The position numbers and the translations under genes are program-made. Positions 11,201 to 19,157 of a DNA stretch of 64,000 nucleotides are shown here, in pieces; within the stretch, counting starts at the first letter, position 1, and each line of letters begins with the position of its first letter. Source of the DNA: Leptidea sinapis (lineage: Eukaryota; Arthropoda; Insecta; Lepidoptera; Pieridae). The stretch is taken from NCBI RefSeq assembly GCF_905404315.1, contig NC_066292.1, positions 496,001 through 560,000 of the forward strand, written 5' to 3'. Below the pieces are notes generated by a model, which worked only from the letters and a program-made list of their open reading frames with translations, was not told where the DNA came from and ran no database searches.

Positions 11201-11415
11201 CCTCGTTTGTCCTCGGTCATGCGCGGTTCTGTGCCCACCCCAGAATACGAAGGGCAGCCCGAGCGAGAGTGCTCGGGGAGGGATTCTCCGGCTCTGGTAG
11301 AGCCGGTACCCTCCTGGGGTAATATCTTTTTACGGACCGCTCTCATAATTTGTGGGGGGGGGGGAAGGGATGGCCTCCGGTCCTCGACACTAACCTGTGC
11401 AAAACATAGCGGCAC
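8269..11415 (-). CDS. Endonuclease/reverse transcriptase polyprotein, intact ORF
   Basis: This 1048-residue protein would nick target DNA and reverse-transcribe the element RNA. Residues 82-305 are the endonuclease: NIRGI near 88, LTETQ at 113-117, GDFNGHNAEW at 221-230 and SDHCLV at 295-300. Residues about 520-850 are the RT: RPDGIS near 541, NYRPIAI near 597, SLDIAKAFDRVWHK at 667-680, GVPQGC near 725 and catalytic YADD at 753-756. A thumb region and a C-terminal domain (TTRHKLGYHPHH) follow. There is no in-frame stop or frameshift. Two usually conserved positions look changed: Arg in place of Gly before PDG at 541, and Tyr where Ser is usual in the VLSP block (VLYP). The first 80 residues may be leader DNA read by chance; an internal Met near 66 is an alternative start. 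Confidence 0.9.
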   Translation of the reverse strand: MPLCFAQVSVEDRRPSLPPPPQIMRAVRKKILPQEGTGSTRAGESLPEHSRSGCPSYSGVGTEPRMTEDKRGSNTTAPRSTLNVDFCNIRGIHSNLIAVHHHLETAQPALCFLTETQISRPSDTSYLTYPAYKIEHNFWPHAGVCVYVREDICCRRLGYFEGRDLSTLWLRVDLDDRVRIYACVYRSHSGYAETDHLMGCVQAAIDVVLAQIPSAEIVVLGDFNGHNAEWLGSRTTDYAGRSVHNFALAYGLSQLVESPTRLPDVDSHMPSLLDLLLTTHPDGYQVFVDAPLGTSDHCLVRSVVPIRRQRLRPPATRRVWHYKSADWDRMRSFFASYSWGKVCFPSDDPSACAIADVILQGMDIFIPSSVVPIGGRSQPWFDASVKAASDCKKQAYRTWVAALGTKDSNCKVLKRKYNRASRFFKRQIARAKSKHVVKIGEQLSSYPTGTRKFWSLSKAALGNFNHPSMPPLHMRNDTLAHTAKEKAELLCALFASNSTLDDNGKTPPTIPRCQSSMPEVQFRQKTVRRALFSLDVRKSSRPDGISPIVLRTCAPELTPVLKRLFRHSYSKGVVPDSWKSALVHPIQKKGDSSDPANYRPIAISSLLSKIMESIISHQLLVHLEGHQLINDRLYGFRHGRSAGDLLVYLTHRRVAAIESKGEGLVVSLDIAKAFDRVWHKALLSKLPSFGLPESLCKWTSSFLTGRSIQVVVDGYCSNPKPVNAGVPQGCVLYPTLFLLHINDMLDTSNMHCYADDSTGDAVYTGHAGLSREIVDQCREKLVSSIESSLEKVPGWGKLNLVQFNPQKTQVCAFTSKKTPFVVSPLFENTSLKAAPSIGILGLEISSDCQFRGHLEGKAKLASKKLGVINRARQYFKPAHILALYKVQVRPHMEYCCHLWSGAPQYLLDPFDRVQRRAARIVGDSVLCERLDHLALRRDFASLCVLYRIYHGQCPEELFNLIPAAEFHHRTTRHKLGYHPHHLDVWRSSTVRFTRSFLPRTTKLWNELPCAVFPGRYDMGTFKKSAYTFLKGRQRSCDSSGVARECGRR

Positions 11416-11612
11416 TAAGCCGCTACTTTACGCTGGTATTCTGTGCGAGTGTGGTAATTAACCCGGACGAGTCTGGCCCGATTGTGCTGACGTCATAAGA
11501 CGGCAGCGTGACTCTACCACTTCTAAAAAGCCCTTAGTCACCTCTTACGACACCCATGGGCCTGGGACTCCCCTATTCTTTTTACGCCCCGGGGAAAGTA
11601 CAGGGCAATACT
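11416..11612 (-). other. 5' leader of the CR1/jockey-group element
   Basis: GC-rich DNA between the ORF and AT-rich flank, with no ORF of its own. On the minus strand it starts near a run reading CCCCGGGGCGTAAAAAG. The boundary is approximate. Confidence 0.5.
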
Positions 11613-12196
11613 TCTTATAATATCATAATATCATTGACTGCTGGGGACAAATTTCGCGACACTTCAACATTAGTTTCTTCAAACTATAATTCGTTTTCTA
11701 CAATGACAGTCGCCTGCCTGCCAGTTTATTCGGCTATGCCGTTTCAGATATAAGCCGGAAAAGCAACAGATAGAAATTAATTTTATAATCTGGTTTTTAG
11801 GTTAAACAAAAAATCACCTTAATAGAAATTGAGTATAGGCGGTCATAAACCAACTTCACAAAAGGGGAAGGTTATCTAATAGAGTGTATATTTATGTTTT
11901 TTACCATAATATATATCCACCATTTTTGGGTAGAGTAACGTAAGCGGTACCTCCAGAATGGTCATATGTTATAAAAAATAATCAAAACTTGAATATGCAG
12001 AATGTATCATTTGGTGGAATGGAAATAATGAGAAAAACCACAATTGGCAACCGGAAATGCCCAACATTATGTTTTTCACGGTCGTCGATTTAATACGCGC
12101 GATTATTTAAATTGATATTATCATCAAAATGACTGATATTCCATAAAACCAATAAGAATTAGTATAATAGTCATTTGTGAAACGAGAGAGTACATG
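11613..12196. other. AT-rich region downstream of the desaturase gene
   Basis: No gene. It contains the first of two copies of a diverged repeat (11660-11790). The rest shows nothing recognisable. Confidence 0.45.
11660..11790 (+). repeat. Diverged dispersed repeat E, copy 1
   Basis: Shares the words CTTCGTTTTCTA (with changes), GCCTGCCAGT, AGCCGG and CAGATT...AATTTTA in the same order with 12905-13015. Confidence 0.5.
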
Positions 12197-12202
12197 TTTA
12201 TT
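12197..12202 (-). promoter_or_regulatory. Candidate polyadenylation signal AATAAA for the desaturase
   Basis: A canonical AATAAA hexamer on the minus strand lies about 160 bases past the desaturase stop codon at 12362. Position fits a 3' UTR end, but such hexamers are frequent in AT-rich DNA. Confidence 0.4.
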
Positions 12203-12361
12203 TAAAATTATAGAAAATACATGATATCTTCTCAAATAAAACTCAAACTATGTATATTATCACTATATTTTCAAATACACATCAAAATAAAACTACGTAA
12301 TACTAGCTATCATAATTATTTAAGTTTAAATTCTCTTATAAATAAAATCAAAAACAAATCA

Positions 12362-12632
12362 TTAATCTGAATTGGTAATATCCACTGGGTTATGAACTGG
12401 TGTGCCATCGCCTAATCTCTTCGCTGTCGCATTTATCATCTCAGGAGTTGCTTCACGGAAGTCATGAGCCCACCCAATACTTCTGAAGAAATTTATGAAG
12501 TATGTGCACCAGTTAAAAGGGTCAAAATGCTCAGCCGCTTTGTAATCGAATGGGAACATGTGATGGTAATTGTGCCAGCCCTCGCCTAGAGTAACTGTTG
12601 CTACGAAGCGATTCTCGCTGGGCACAATGTTT
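12362..12632 (-). CDS. Fatty acyl-CoA desaturase, last exon (third histidine box)
   Basis: Last exon of a membrane-bound acyl-CoA desaturase, the endoplasmic-reticulum enzyme that puts a double bond into a fatty acyl chain using cytochrome b5 and a di-iron centre. It contains GEGWHNYHHMFP, the third histidine box (HxxHH), followed by DYKAAE and the conserved GWAHDFR-type tail, and ends at a TAA. The acceptor TATTTCAG lies directly before 12632. The first base completes a split Lys codon from exon B, giving the usual K-N-I-V-P-S-E-N run. The substrate and position specificity cannot be told from this exon. In the family, Phe and Trp are common where this copy has Trp (GEGW) and Phe (FPFDY). 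Confidence 0.9.
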
Positions 12633-12904
12633 CTGAAATAATTTTAATAAATAAAATAAATTAATTCTTTAGTGCCATGGCATATTGTGTTTTATTGCCA
12701 TAACATTAAAGGCGATGGAAAAAAAGGCAAAAGGAGAAGACTCAACTTCACATGACTGATATGGGATTATGCATTCATGTTTCCATGCAATGCTGTTTTT
12801 CAGCCATCCCTTTCTCCCTAAGGTGCTGAGTGGGAATGTGTGACACACAATGAAATTTAAATAAGAAGGTAAGAGATTTATAGAAATTGATCATTTAATT
12901 TGAA

Positions 12905-13015
12905 TTCATAATTTCATGGCTTAAATTCGTTTACTTCAAACCATGCTTCGTTTTCTAAAAAAGCGTGCCTGCCAGTGTATATATAGCCGGTAAACAAACA
13001 GATTAATTTTAAGTT
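12905..13015 (+). repeat. Diverged dispersed repeat E, copy 2
   Basis: Partner of 11660-11790, inside the desaturase intron, same orientation, shorter by internal deletions. Confidence 0.5.
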
Positions 13016-13196
13016 TTAATTTCCAATTTCTTGCGGAACGACTGTCTACTATGTATTTATGTATACATTAAATTGCTCCGTACGCTTGCAACGCCCCAGA
13101 TATTGAAAACTTGTACAGCAACTTAACAAATTAATAATCTCATAGTGAAATATGGTTTACCTGATTATAAACGAAGAATATGAAATATGTTGACTA

Positions 13197-13198
<2 letters not shown>

Positions 13199-13257
<59 letters not shown>
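13199..13257. repeat. (AT)n microsatellite
   Basis: About 29 uninterrupted AT dinucleotides inside the desaturase intron. Confidence 0.95.
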
Positions 13258-13260
<3 letters not shown>

Positions 13261-13460
13261 CTGAAGTTTACCGGATGTTAAGCCGTCTTGCAAATAAACG
13301 CGGGAATAGTTATACGTCCGAATAAATCAATCATAAGCAAAATGTCTATTTGTAAAAATCTTGCATATTCTTGGATTATTCTCAAGTACAACTTTATACC
13401 TAGTTTATTTGTAAGGCCGATGGCCTTTCATTATACTATAATAATTTAAAATGAACTCAC

Positions 13461-13661
13461 TTGTTATACGGCTTATATCCATATGCATGAGCGAGTCTAT
13501 TGACTGTTAGCTCACAGTGAAACATTATCAAGAATCGCAGGAAACATTGCCACGCTATGGCACATCGCCAATTCTCTCCCCACAATAACATCGACATAGT
13601 TGTCGGTAACACGAAGCATAACATTAGCTTGAAATATGCAAAGTGCTTGAAAATATACATT
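13461..13661 (-). CDS. Fatty acyl-CoA desaturase, exon B (membrane segment and NxxAHxxG motif)
   Basis: A 201-base exon of the same desaturase. It encodes a hydrophobic segment with CFVLPT and LLWGENW, then NRLAHAYGYKPYNK, matching the family motif NSxAHxxGxxPYDK. The His in this motif is one of the di-iron ligands of the family and is present; Ser is replaced by Arg. The acceptor is TTATTAAG before 13661 and the donor AA/GTGAGT after 13461, both in phase 2, which keeps the frame from exon A and into exon C. The acceptor lacks a strong pyrimidine tract. The exon is rather divergent from the desaturase consensus, so it may be a fast-evolving paralogue or be decaying. Confidence 0.85.
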
Positions 13662-13761
13662 CTTAATAATTTAGCGCACGAAATATAAATTATCAACAAG
13701 TTTCCAAGTAACCTGATTATAAATAGAATTAGGTACACCGGAGGGATCCCAACAATTTTAG

Positions 13762-14018
13762 CAGTGGGAGGCTCCTTTGCACAGGATGCCAGCTAGATTA
13801 TGGGTACCACAACGGCCCCTTTTTCTGCCGTGAAGCAGTAATACAATAATAGAATGTGTAAACAATACTGTGTTTCGGTCTGAAGGGCGCCGTAGCTAGT
13901 GAAATTACTGGGGTTTTTCAAAAATCCTGAGCGGCACTGCATTGTAATGGCCAGGGCGTATCAATTACCACCAGCTGAACGTCCTGCTCGTCTCGTGCCT
14001 TATTTTCATAAAAAAAAC
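13762..14018 (-). repeat. Short interspersed repeat A, copy 1 (internal deletion)
   Basis: One of eight copies in this window of a roughly 300-base repeat. In its own sense it starts near GGGACGAGACGAGCAGGACG, includes GTAATTGATACGCCCTGCCC, and ends CCTCCCACTGG. This copy lies on the minus strand and lacks the middle part. Confidence 0.85.
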
Positions 14019-14021
14019 CAT

Positions 14022-14213
14022 ATACCGCGGCAAGCCCTAGATTGGAACCCTCAAGGAAAACGCAAACGTGACCTGGTGACGGACTGTAATTGACGAAGCG
14101 AAAGACATCGGAAAGACCTGGAGTGAAATCAGACCTGAGAGATACTCAGGACCACGATGGAGATGCACTGTGTATACCTTCTGCCCCAGCTAGGGGATAC
14201 AGGAACTTAAATG
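14022..14213 (+). pseudogene. C-terminal fragment of an endonuclease/reverse transcriptase LINE
   Basis: Translation on the plus strand gives RQALDWNPQGKRKR, then after a stop and a frame change GKTWSEIRPERY and PRWRCTV. This order (ALDWNPQGKR, TWSE, RWR) is the well-known C-terminus of an abundant animal LINE RT. It joins repeat A directly at its 5' side. Only the tail survives. Confidence 0.65.
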
Positions 14214-14626
14214 ATAAATGAATAATTACACATGTATTACAAGCTTATAATCTTGCTCGAGAAGACTAGTAATCATACAAAGAAGGTTAGTAATAATTTG
14301 AACATTATAGACCAGTGTTGAAGCCTTTGAAAATGATAAAAAGTGAAAAAAAAAATATAATTAAATCTATTGGAAAAGGAAGCGAATATAACAAAAAATA
14401 TAAAAAAAACTTAAAACAACCGAGTTCAAAAACGCTATTCTAAAACAATAGATATACGAGTAATATACACTAAAAAGTATAAAAATAATTGCGTATTTTT
14501 ATACAACATAATTCTAATTACGATTATTGTAATTTTTGGACTCGACCACATGGGAAGCACCGGCTTTCAAATAAAAAAGAATTATCAAAATCGGAACTTT
14601 TGAGGTAACAAACATAACAAAAAAAT

Positions 14627-14670
14627 ACCGACAAATTGAGAACCTCCTCCTTTTTTTAAGTCGGTTAAAA
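14627..14670 (+). repeat. Short repeat C, copy 1
   Basis: ACCGAC(A/G)AATTGAGAACC followed by a T-run and AAGTCGGTTAA; the ends form an inverted repeat (ACCGAC/GTCGGT). A second copy lies at 57315-57356. Confidence 0.6.
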
Positions 14671-14734
14671 ATCAAATCTATTTATAAATGTAAAAAGGAT
14701 AACTTTTTTCATTATTATTGTTTAATTGTATGTT

Positions 14735-15005
14735 AAAAAAGTGTGAAAACAAAAGTTGTAGATCATTTTATTACTTACAACTTTGCCATTTTACTTTTTT
14801 CCATAGGACTTGCAGTTTTGCCGGAAATCGAGATAACGTTCTTTATTTTTAGTTTTACCTTTAAATCCCTCCTTTTCCACTTCCCGACATCAGATCGCCC
14901 GATATTTTTTTTTTCTTTCATTTTTATTATATTTTCTTCCAATTCCAATGGGTTTCATCCTACTATTATTTTTTTGGTTTCAAAAATTATCGACCCTGGT
15001 TTATG
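14735..15005 (+). repeat. Dispersed repeat B, copy 1
   Basis: About 250 bases matching 63255-63507, sharing ACAAAAGTTGT, CATAGGACTT, AGTTTTGCCGGAAATC, CCAATGGGTTTCAT and ATTATCGACCCTGG in order. No coding content. Confidence 0.75.
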
Positions 15006-15224
15006 ATGTAAAGAGATATAAGTAGTATTCAATTAAAATTACTCAGGTGATGTTTGCGATGTTTGTGACACAATTACTGCAAAACCTCTAGTAGGTATAA
15101 TTAAAATAAATGGTAGGTTATCCTATCGAGTTTGAAAGCCAAAATAAAATAAACCATTTTTAATGGTCATTATATTCTTTCATTTATTGAATCAATTGTT
15201 TATCAGCAAAATGAAATGAAACTG

Positions 15225-15443
15225 ATAACTTTCTTCCACTTGCACCCAAGCTGTGAATGAACTTCCTTGTGCGGTGTTTCCAGAACGACATGGGTACCGT
15301 AAAAAAATTGTGTACACTTTTCGAAAGAGCGGGCAAAGCTCCTGTGATTCCTCTGGTGTTGCGCAAGAGAATTTGGGCGGCGGTGATGACTTATTATCAG
15401 GTGACCCGTACGATCGCTTGTCCTCTTCTTCCATAAAAAAATG
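15225..15443 (+). mobile_element. 5'-truncated copy of the CR1/jockey-group LINE (3' end)
   Basis: Matches the last 60 codons and 3' end of the 8209-11612 element (GAACTTCCTTGTGCGGTGTT, CCTCTGGTGTTGC, CAGGTGACCCGTACG) and ends in CCATAAAAAAA. Diverged, so old. Confidence 0.85.
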
Positions 15444-15488
15444 AAGGAGAGAAGAAGATAAAGAGTCGTTTGTTAAGTATCAACTTAC

Positions 15489-15692
15489 TTGTTATAAAAC
15501 CTGAGAATAGGATCGCCAGTAATATCGCTCATGTCCATTTGTTTCCCTCGAGCTAGGACCTGGTCCTTCTTCTTGAGCATCAGCCATCCGATGTGAGAAA
15601 AAAACAGGCCACGATTGGCTTTGTGGATCGGCCTCCGTATCACTATACTTGTGATGAACACGATGGTCGCGGACCCATTGCAGCAAAGAATT
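15489..15692 (-). pseudogene. Fatty acyl-CoA desaturase, exon A (second histidine box), two bases short
   Basis: Exon of the same desaturase. It begins NSLLQWVRDHRVHHKYSDTE, carrying the second histidine box HRVHH, an essential di-iron ligand set. After the DP of the next motif (near 15633) the frame breaks: the last part (FFSHIGWLMLK, GKQMDMSDITGDP, ILRFYN) is read only in the next frame. The exon is 204 bases, but splice phases (0 in, 2 out) and the protein pattern require 206, so two bases are missing at the His codon following DP. The acceptor TTTTACAG and donor AA/GTAAGT are good. It is either a recent pseudogene or a consensus error of the assembly; all else looks conserved. Confidence 0.85.
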
Positions 15693-17040
15693 CTGTAAAA
15701 GTTTTCTCTTATTTTCCTTGAAGTGAAGTTGACGTTCTAGTGAAGAATTTTTTGATTTTTTTTATTTATTTATACCTCTACCTATTGTGGTTGCTGAGGA
15801 ATAAAATTTCCAACGCCTTTTCGCTTCATATATATAGAATTGCATAAACTTAAATATGTATCATAAACATATATATATAAATCTTCGTCCACCTTCGATC
15901 TAACGATGATTAATAATAATCCCAAAGTTTATTCTCTTCCAATTTGGTAACTTTGATACCGATATTGTCGCAAATATGATTTTTTTTGGCCATATTGGAT
16001 TTTAAAGTATAAACTTATACAATATTGGATTTTAAAGTATAAACTTGTCTCAAAGTGACTAGTATTGTAACGCAAATAATGCTGGGAGAGTTTCTTACGC
16101 CGCTTCTCTCTCAGAACGCCATTTGTTTCCGAAGCGGCGGTAGTGTTAGAAATGACATAAAAAAGAATTCTAAAGGAATCAATTTTTAGAAAATAAATGC
16201 CTATTATATCTTTTTATACCTTATACTTTTACTCAACGCTCGATTTTATTTTCCTTGTCACATTTCCAAACCGGGGGCTATAACTAAAAATCAATTCTTA
16301 AAGAGTAAGCTCCAAAATTAATAATATTTCTTGTGGCGTTCATATTTTATGCATTAACGAATTTTATATTAAAAACTGCGTGATAGACTCGCAAATAACG
16401 TTGATATATTTTCTTATTTAGTTAAATTGTTCACACAGCTGTTACCGCGGGAGCAGCCAATAACGCTCATTAAAATTTGAATGCATAATTCGGCCTTCTT
16501 TGGAATAATATCGGAATTTTCATTAAATCGCAACGTTGTTTTTATATTTATTTACCAAAATTGTGAACTGACTTTGCGTTATGATTTACGCATTAAAAGC
16601 TCGTTCTGAATTACTTTAATTTTATTCGTTTCATGAATGTTTGATTATGGCCGATTGGAGAAGTATGGATTCTTTAAAGAATCACCCATACATATTCTTA
16701 CTATACTTAGATCTCTAGTATTCTACCTATTTCTGTTTGATTTATGTTTATTTTATGTTAGTTAACAAGTTATATGCATTTGCCTAAGTCGTGATAGTAA
16801 CATATAATTATTTATTGTTTTATATAACTCTACATTGATTTAAGTTAAATATCACGCCATCATAGGTGTTTCCATTTAATTGACGTATATGTTAATAATG
16901 GTTTACTTATAGGTACTAGCGTTATTTTGTAATTATTAATACATGTATGTTGTATGGGAAACAATAAATAAATAAATAAATATTCTTCTACTATAAGGTG
17001 AGACAACCATTTAGTCACAAAAGATATGATGATACGACGC
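15693..17040. other. AT-rich DNA upstream of exon A; no earlier desaturase exon found
   Basis: I looked on the minus strand for the first histidine box (HRxWxH) and the N-terminal exons and did not see them here or up to 20890. The stretch contains one repeat F copy (16060-16200). Confidence 0.4.
16060..16200 (+). repeat. Dispersed repeat F (LINE 3'-end-like), copy 1
   Basis: GAGTTTCTTACGCCGCTTCT, then CAGAACGCCATTTGTTTCCG and AAGCGGCGGTAGT. This layout is shared with copies at 17560-17625, 56020-56155 and 63838-63960. Confidence 0.6.
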
Positions 17041-17196
17041 TACGACATGGGTACCTTAAAAGATAGCGCGTACACCTTCCTTAAAGGCCGGCAACACTCC
17101 TGTGATTCCTCTGGTGTTGCAAGAGAATGTGGGCGGCGGTTATCACTTGACACCAGGTGACCCGTACGCTCGTTTGTCCTCCTTTTCCATAAAAAG
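17041..17196 (+). mobile_element. 5'-truncated CR1/jockey-group LINE 3' end
   Basis: Begins ACGACATGGGTACC and runs through CCTCTGGTGTTGCAAGAG, GTGGGCGGCGG and GGTGACCCGTACGCTCGTTT to a short A run, matching 8209-8370 in reverse. Confidence 0.9.
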
Positions 17197-17559
17197 GGAC
17201 TATTTTCAGGTAAAATTGTAGATGTGATATTTTTAGATGGAATCCATCAAACTTTAGAGACTAATAGCCTGCGACTGTTGCTCGTATTTGTCAATTCTTC
17301 ATTTTCGATTTTCAATACAAGAAAGCGCCGGCTGACTGACTGACAAAGATTTAATTTTCACATGTTTTGGTGAGTCTTCGAAATATGGTAGACATGTAGC
17401 AGCAGGGGGTTCATCGAATTGTTGATATTTTGTAAGTGGTCTACGAGAAAAAACGTAGATATGTGAATCTCTGTGTTAAAAAGCTAAAAACGCATAAAGG
17501 CGTTTATCTTTCTCAAACTTGATTCCATTAGAATTCTTTTAATATAATTTCTAATATAC
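17197..17559. other. AT-rich spacer, nothing recognised
   Basis: No ORF or shared repeat seen. Confidence 0.4.
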
Positions 17560-17625
17560 TAGATACTACTACCGCTTCGGAAACAAATGACGCTCTGAGC
17601 TCTCATGTTTGGCGCTCTTTTTAAT
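17560..17625 (-). repeat. Dispersed repeat F, copy 2 (fragment)
   Basis: Reverse of the 16100-16145 part: ACCGCTTCGGAAACAAATGA followed by CGCTCTGAG. Confidence 0.6.
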
Positions 17626-17699
17626 AAAATATACATTATTGTACTGTCATTGCTATTGATATAAAATAATCATAATCTAGTCCCAGGCTGTCGGAACAC

Positions 17700-17963
17700 T
17701 TAGATATTCAGCTGTGGAGTAAAAGGATTTACGACAGAGCCATTTTTATTTTTTTTTAATTTATTTATAGATAATGCCTGAATAGTGGCTGGGAATTTAC
17801 CCTTAAAGCTATTATTATGTATCTTATGAAGCCTACTAGAATTAGTTACAAGCAATCCCTTATTTCTAGTGTTGTAATAATGAAAATCACTATTAAGAGC
17901 AAAAGGTGACGATTTTTGTGAAAGTATTAAATTTTCATAGATGTACTGACAGTGAACAGTCAT
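17700..17963 (-). pseudogene. Possible C-terminal fragment of a LINE reverse transcriptase
   Basis: The 87-codon piece contains HYYNTRNKGLLV and FKGKFPATIQAL. A YNTRNK motif followed by a region ending near a small hydrophobic/LP-type motif is common at the C-terminus of lepidopteran jockey/CR1 LINEs. No RT core is attached, so this is a remnant. Confidence 0.4.
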
Positions 17964-18054
17964 AATATTTATTTCTTTAAATTATTCTTTGAGAGACTGT
18001 CTATAACCAAGCTGATATATAGCACGAACCGCTCTTAGATCTCAGTTTTTTTTT

Positions 18055-18366
18055 GTTTTGAAAACAAGGCGACGAGCCGGGAACGAGACGAGCAGCATGT
18101 TCAGCTGATGGTAATTGATACGCCTATTACAATGCAGGGTCGCTCATGATTCCTTAAAACCCAAAGATTCTGAACGGCACTACAATTACGCTTGTCACCT
18201 TGAGACGCAAGATGTTAGGTCTTATTTGCCCAGTAATTTCACTAGCTACGGCGCCCTTCAGACCGAAACACAGTTTTGTTTACACATTACTGCTTCACGA
18301 CAGAAATAGGTGCTGTTGTGGTACCTATAATCTAGCTGGCCTCCTGTGCAAAGGAGCCTCCCACTG
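18055..18366 (+). repeat. Short interspersed repeat A, copy 2
   Basis: Nearly full-length copy, ending CAAAGGAGCCTCCCACTGG. Confidence 0.9.
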
Positions 18367-18852
18367 GTACACTCCCTCCCACTGGCTCCCACAGCTAGAA
18401 TCAAAATTCAAATTCTTCATGTTTATAATATTAGTTTAGATTATTCCCTGACCAGCGCTGGCGAAGGCACCAAGGAGAAACAATTTGAGTGGTAGAGTCG
18501 CTTTGTAGGATTTGTGTGTCCATAGCCGATGTGCTCCTCCAACGGGAGGAGGAATAACGATTCGAAAACCACTTAATAAAAACATAAACATGGCTGGAAA
18601 CAGATTCATATATTAGCAGTGAAATTAGAAAAAAACACACTTGGGAAGTTTAGATAAATAGACATGAACTTTCATTTCAGAAAAACTAATTATATGAAAA
18701 TAATTTACTGTGTTAATTTAGTGTGAGATAATATTACTTTTAATCTCGTACCTAGTAGTATTATTTTCCTTAGTTAAATTAGGAGTTTCAGCACTGAAGG
18801 AAGATTTCGTTATATTAAGAATACTTATTGTAATAATATTTTCGTTTAATTT
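18367..18852. other. AT-rich spacer, nothing recognised
   Basis: No supported gene. Confidence 0.4.
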
Positions 18853-19157
18853 GTGGGAGGCTCCGTTGCACAGGATGCCGGCTAGATTATGGATACCACA
18901 ACGGCACTTATTTTTGTCGTGAAGCAGTAATGTGTAAGCATTATTGTATTTCGGTCTGAAGGGCGCCGTAGCTAGTGAAATTACTGGGCAAATGAGACTT
19001 AACGTGTTATCTCAAGGAAACGAGCGCAATTGTAGTGCCGCTCAGATTTTTTGTCTTTTTCAAGAATCCTGATCGGCACTGCATTTTAATGGGCAAGGCG
19101 TATCAATTACCATCAGCTGAACGTCGTCTTCATCTCGTCCCTTATTGTCATAAAAAA
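18853..19157 (-). repeat. Short interspersed repeat A, copy 3
   Basis: Full-length, opposite orientation to copy 2 and about 490 bases away, so the two form an inverted pair. Confidence 0.9.

Larger units (their letters stand above)
8209..11612 (-). mobile_element. CR1/jockey-group LINE with one long ORF, near full length
   Basis: The element runs on the minus strand from about 11612 to a 12-base A tail (T run at 8209-8220). It has a short 5' leader, one 1048-codon ORF and about 50 bases of 3' untranslated DNA. Its 3' end recurs at 15225-15443, 17041-17196 and 62319-62812, which defines the family and its 3' boundary. The 5' boundary is placed where a GC-rich leader gives way to AT-rich DNA near 11612 and is approximate. 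I could not find a convincing target-site duplication. CR1 and jockey groups cannot be told apart without a tree. Confidence 0.8.
12633..13460 (-). other. Desaturase intron between exons B and C
   Basis: 828 bases bounded by GTGAGT at the exon B end and TTTCAG at exon C. Both flanking exons break in phase 2. It holds repeat E copy 2 and an AT microsatellite. No ORF of interest. Confidence 0.7.
13662..15488 (-). other. Desaturase intron between exons A and B, filled with repeats
   Basis: 1827 bases with a GTAAGT donor at exon A. It contains repeat A (13762-14018), an RTE-like fragment (14022-14213), repeats C and B, and a LINE 3' end (15225-15443) only 45 bases from exon A. Confidence 0.7.

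Noticed and set aside
8592..11461. Many short ORFs on both strands across the CR1/jockey-group element
   Set aside because: All overlap the intact 1048-codon RT ORF in other frames.
8195..11625. Target-site duplication around the CR1/jockey-group element
   Set aside because: Only a weak GGCAA match could be found near both ends, too short to trust given the uncertain 5' boundary.
14743..15006. 87-codon plus-strand ORF rich in Phe
   Set aside because: It lies within repeat B, whose second copy at 63255 does not keep the frame.
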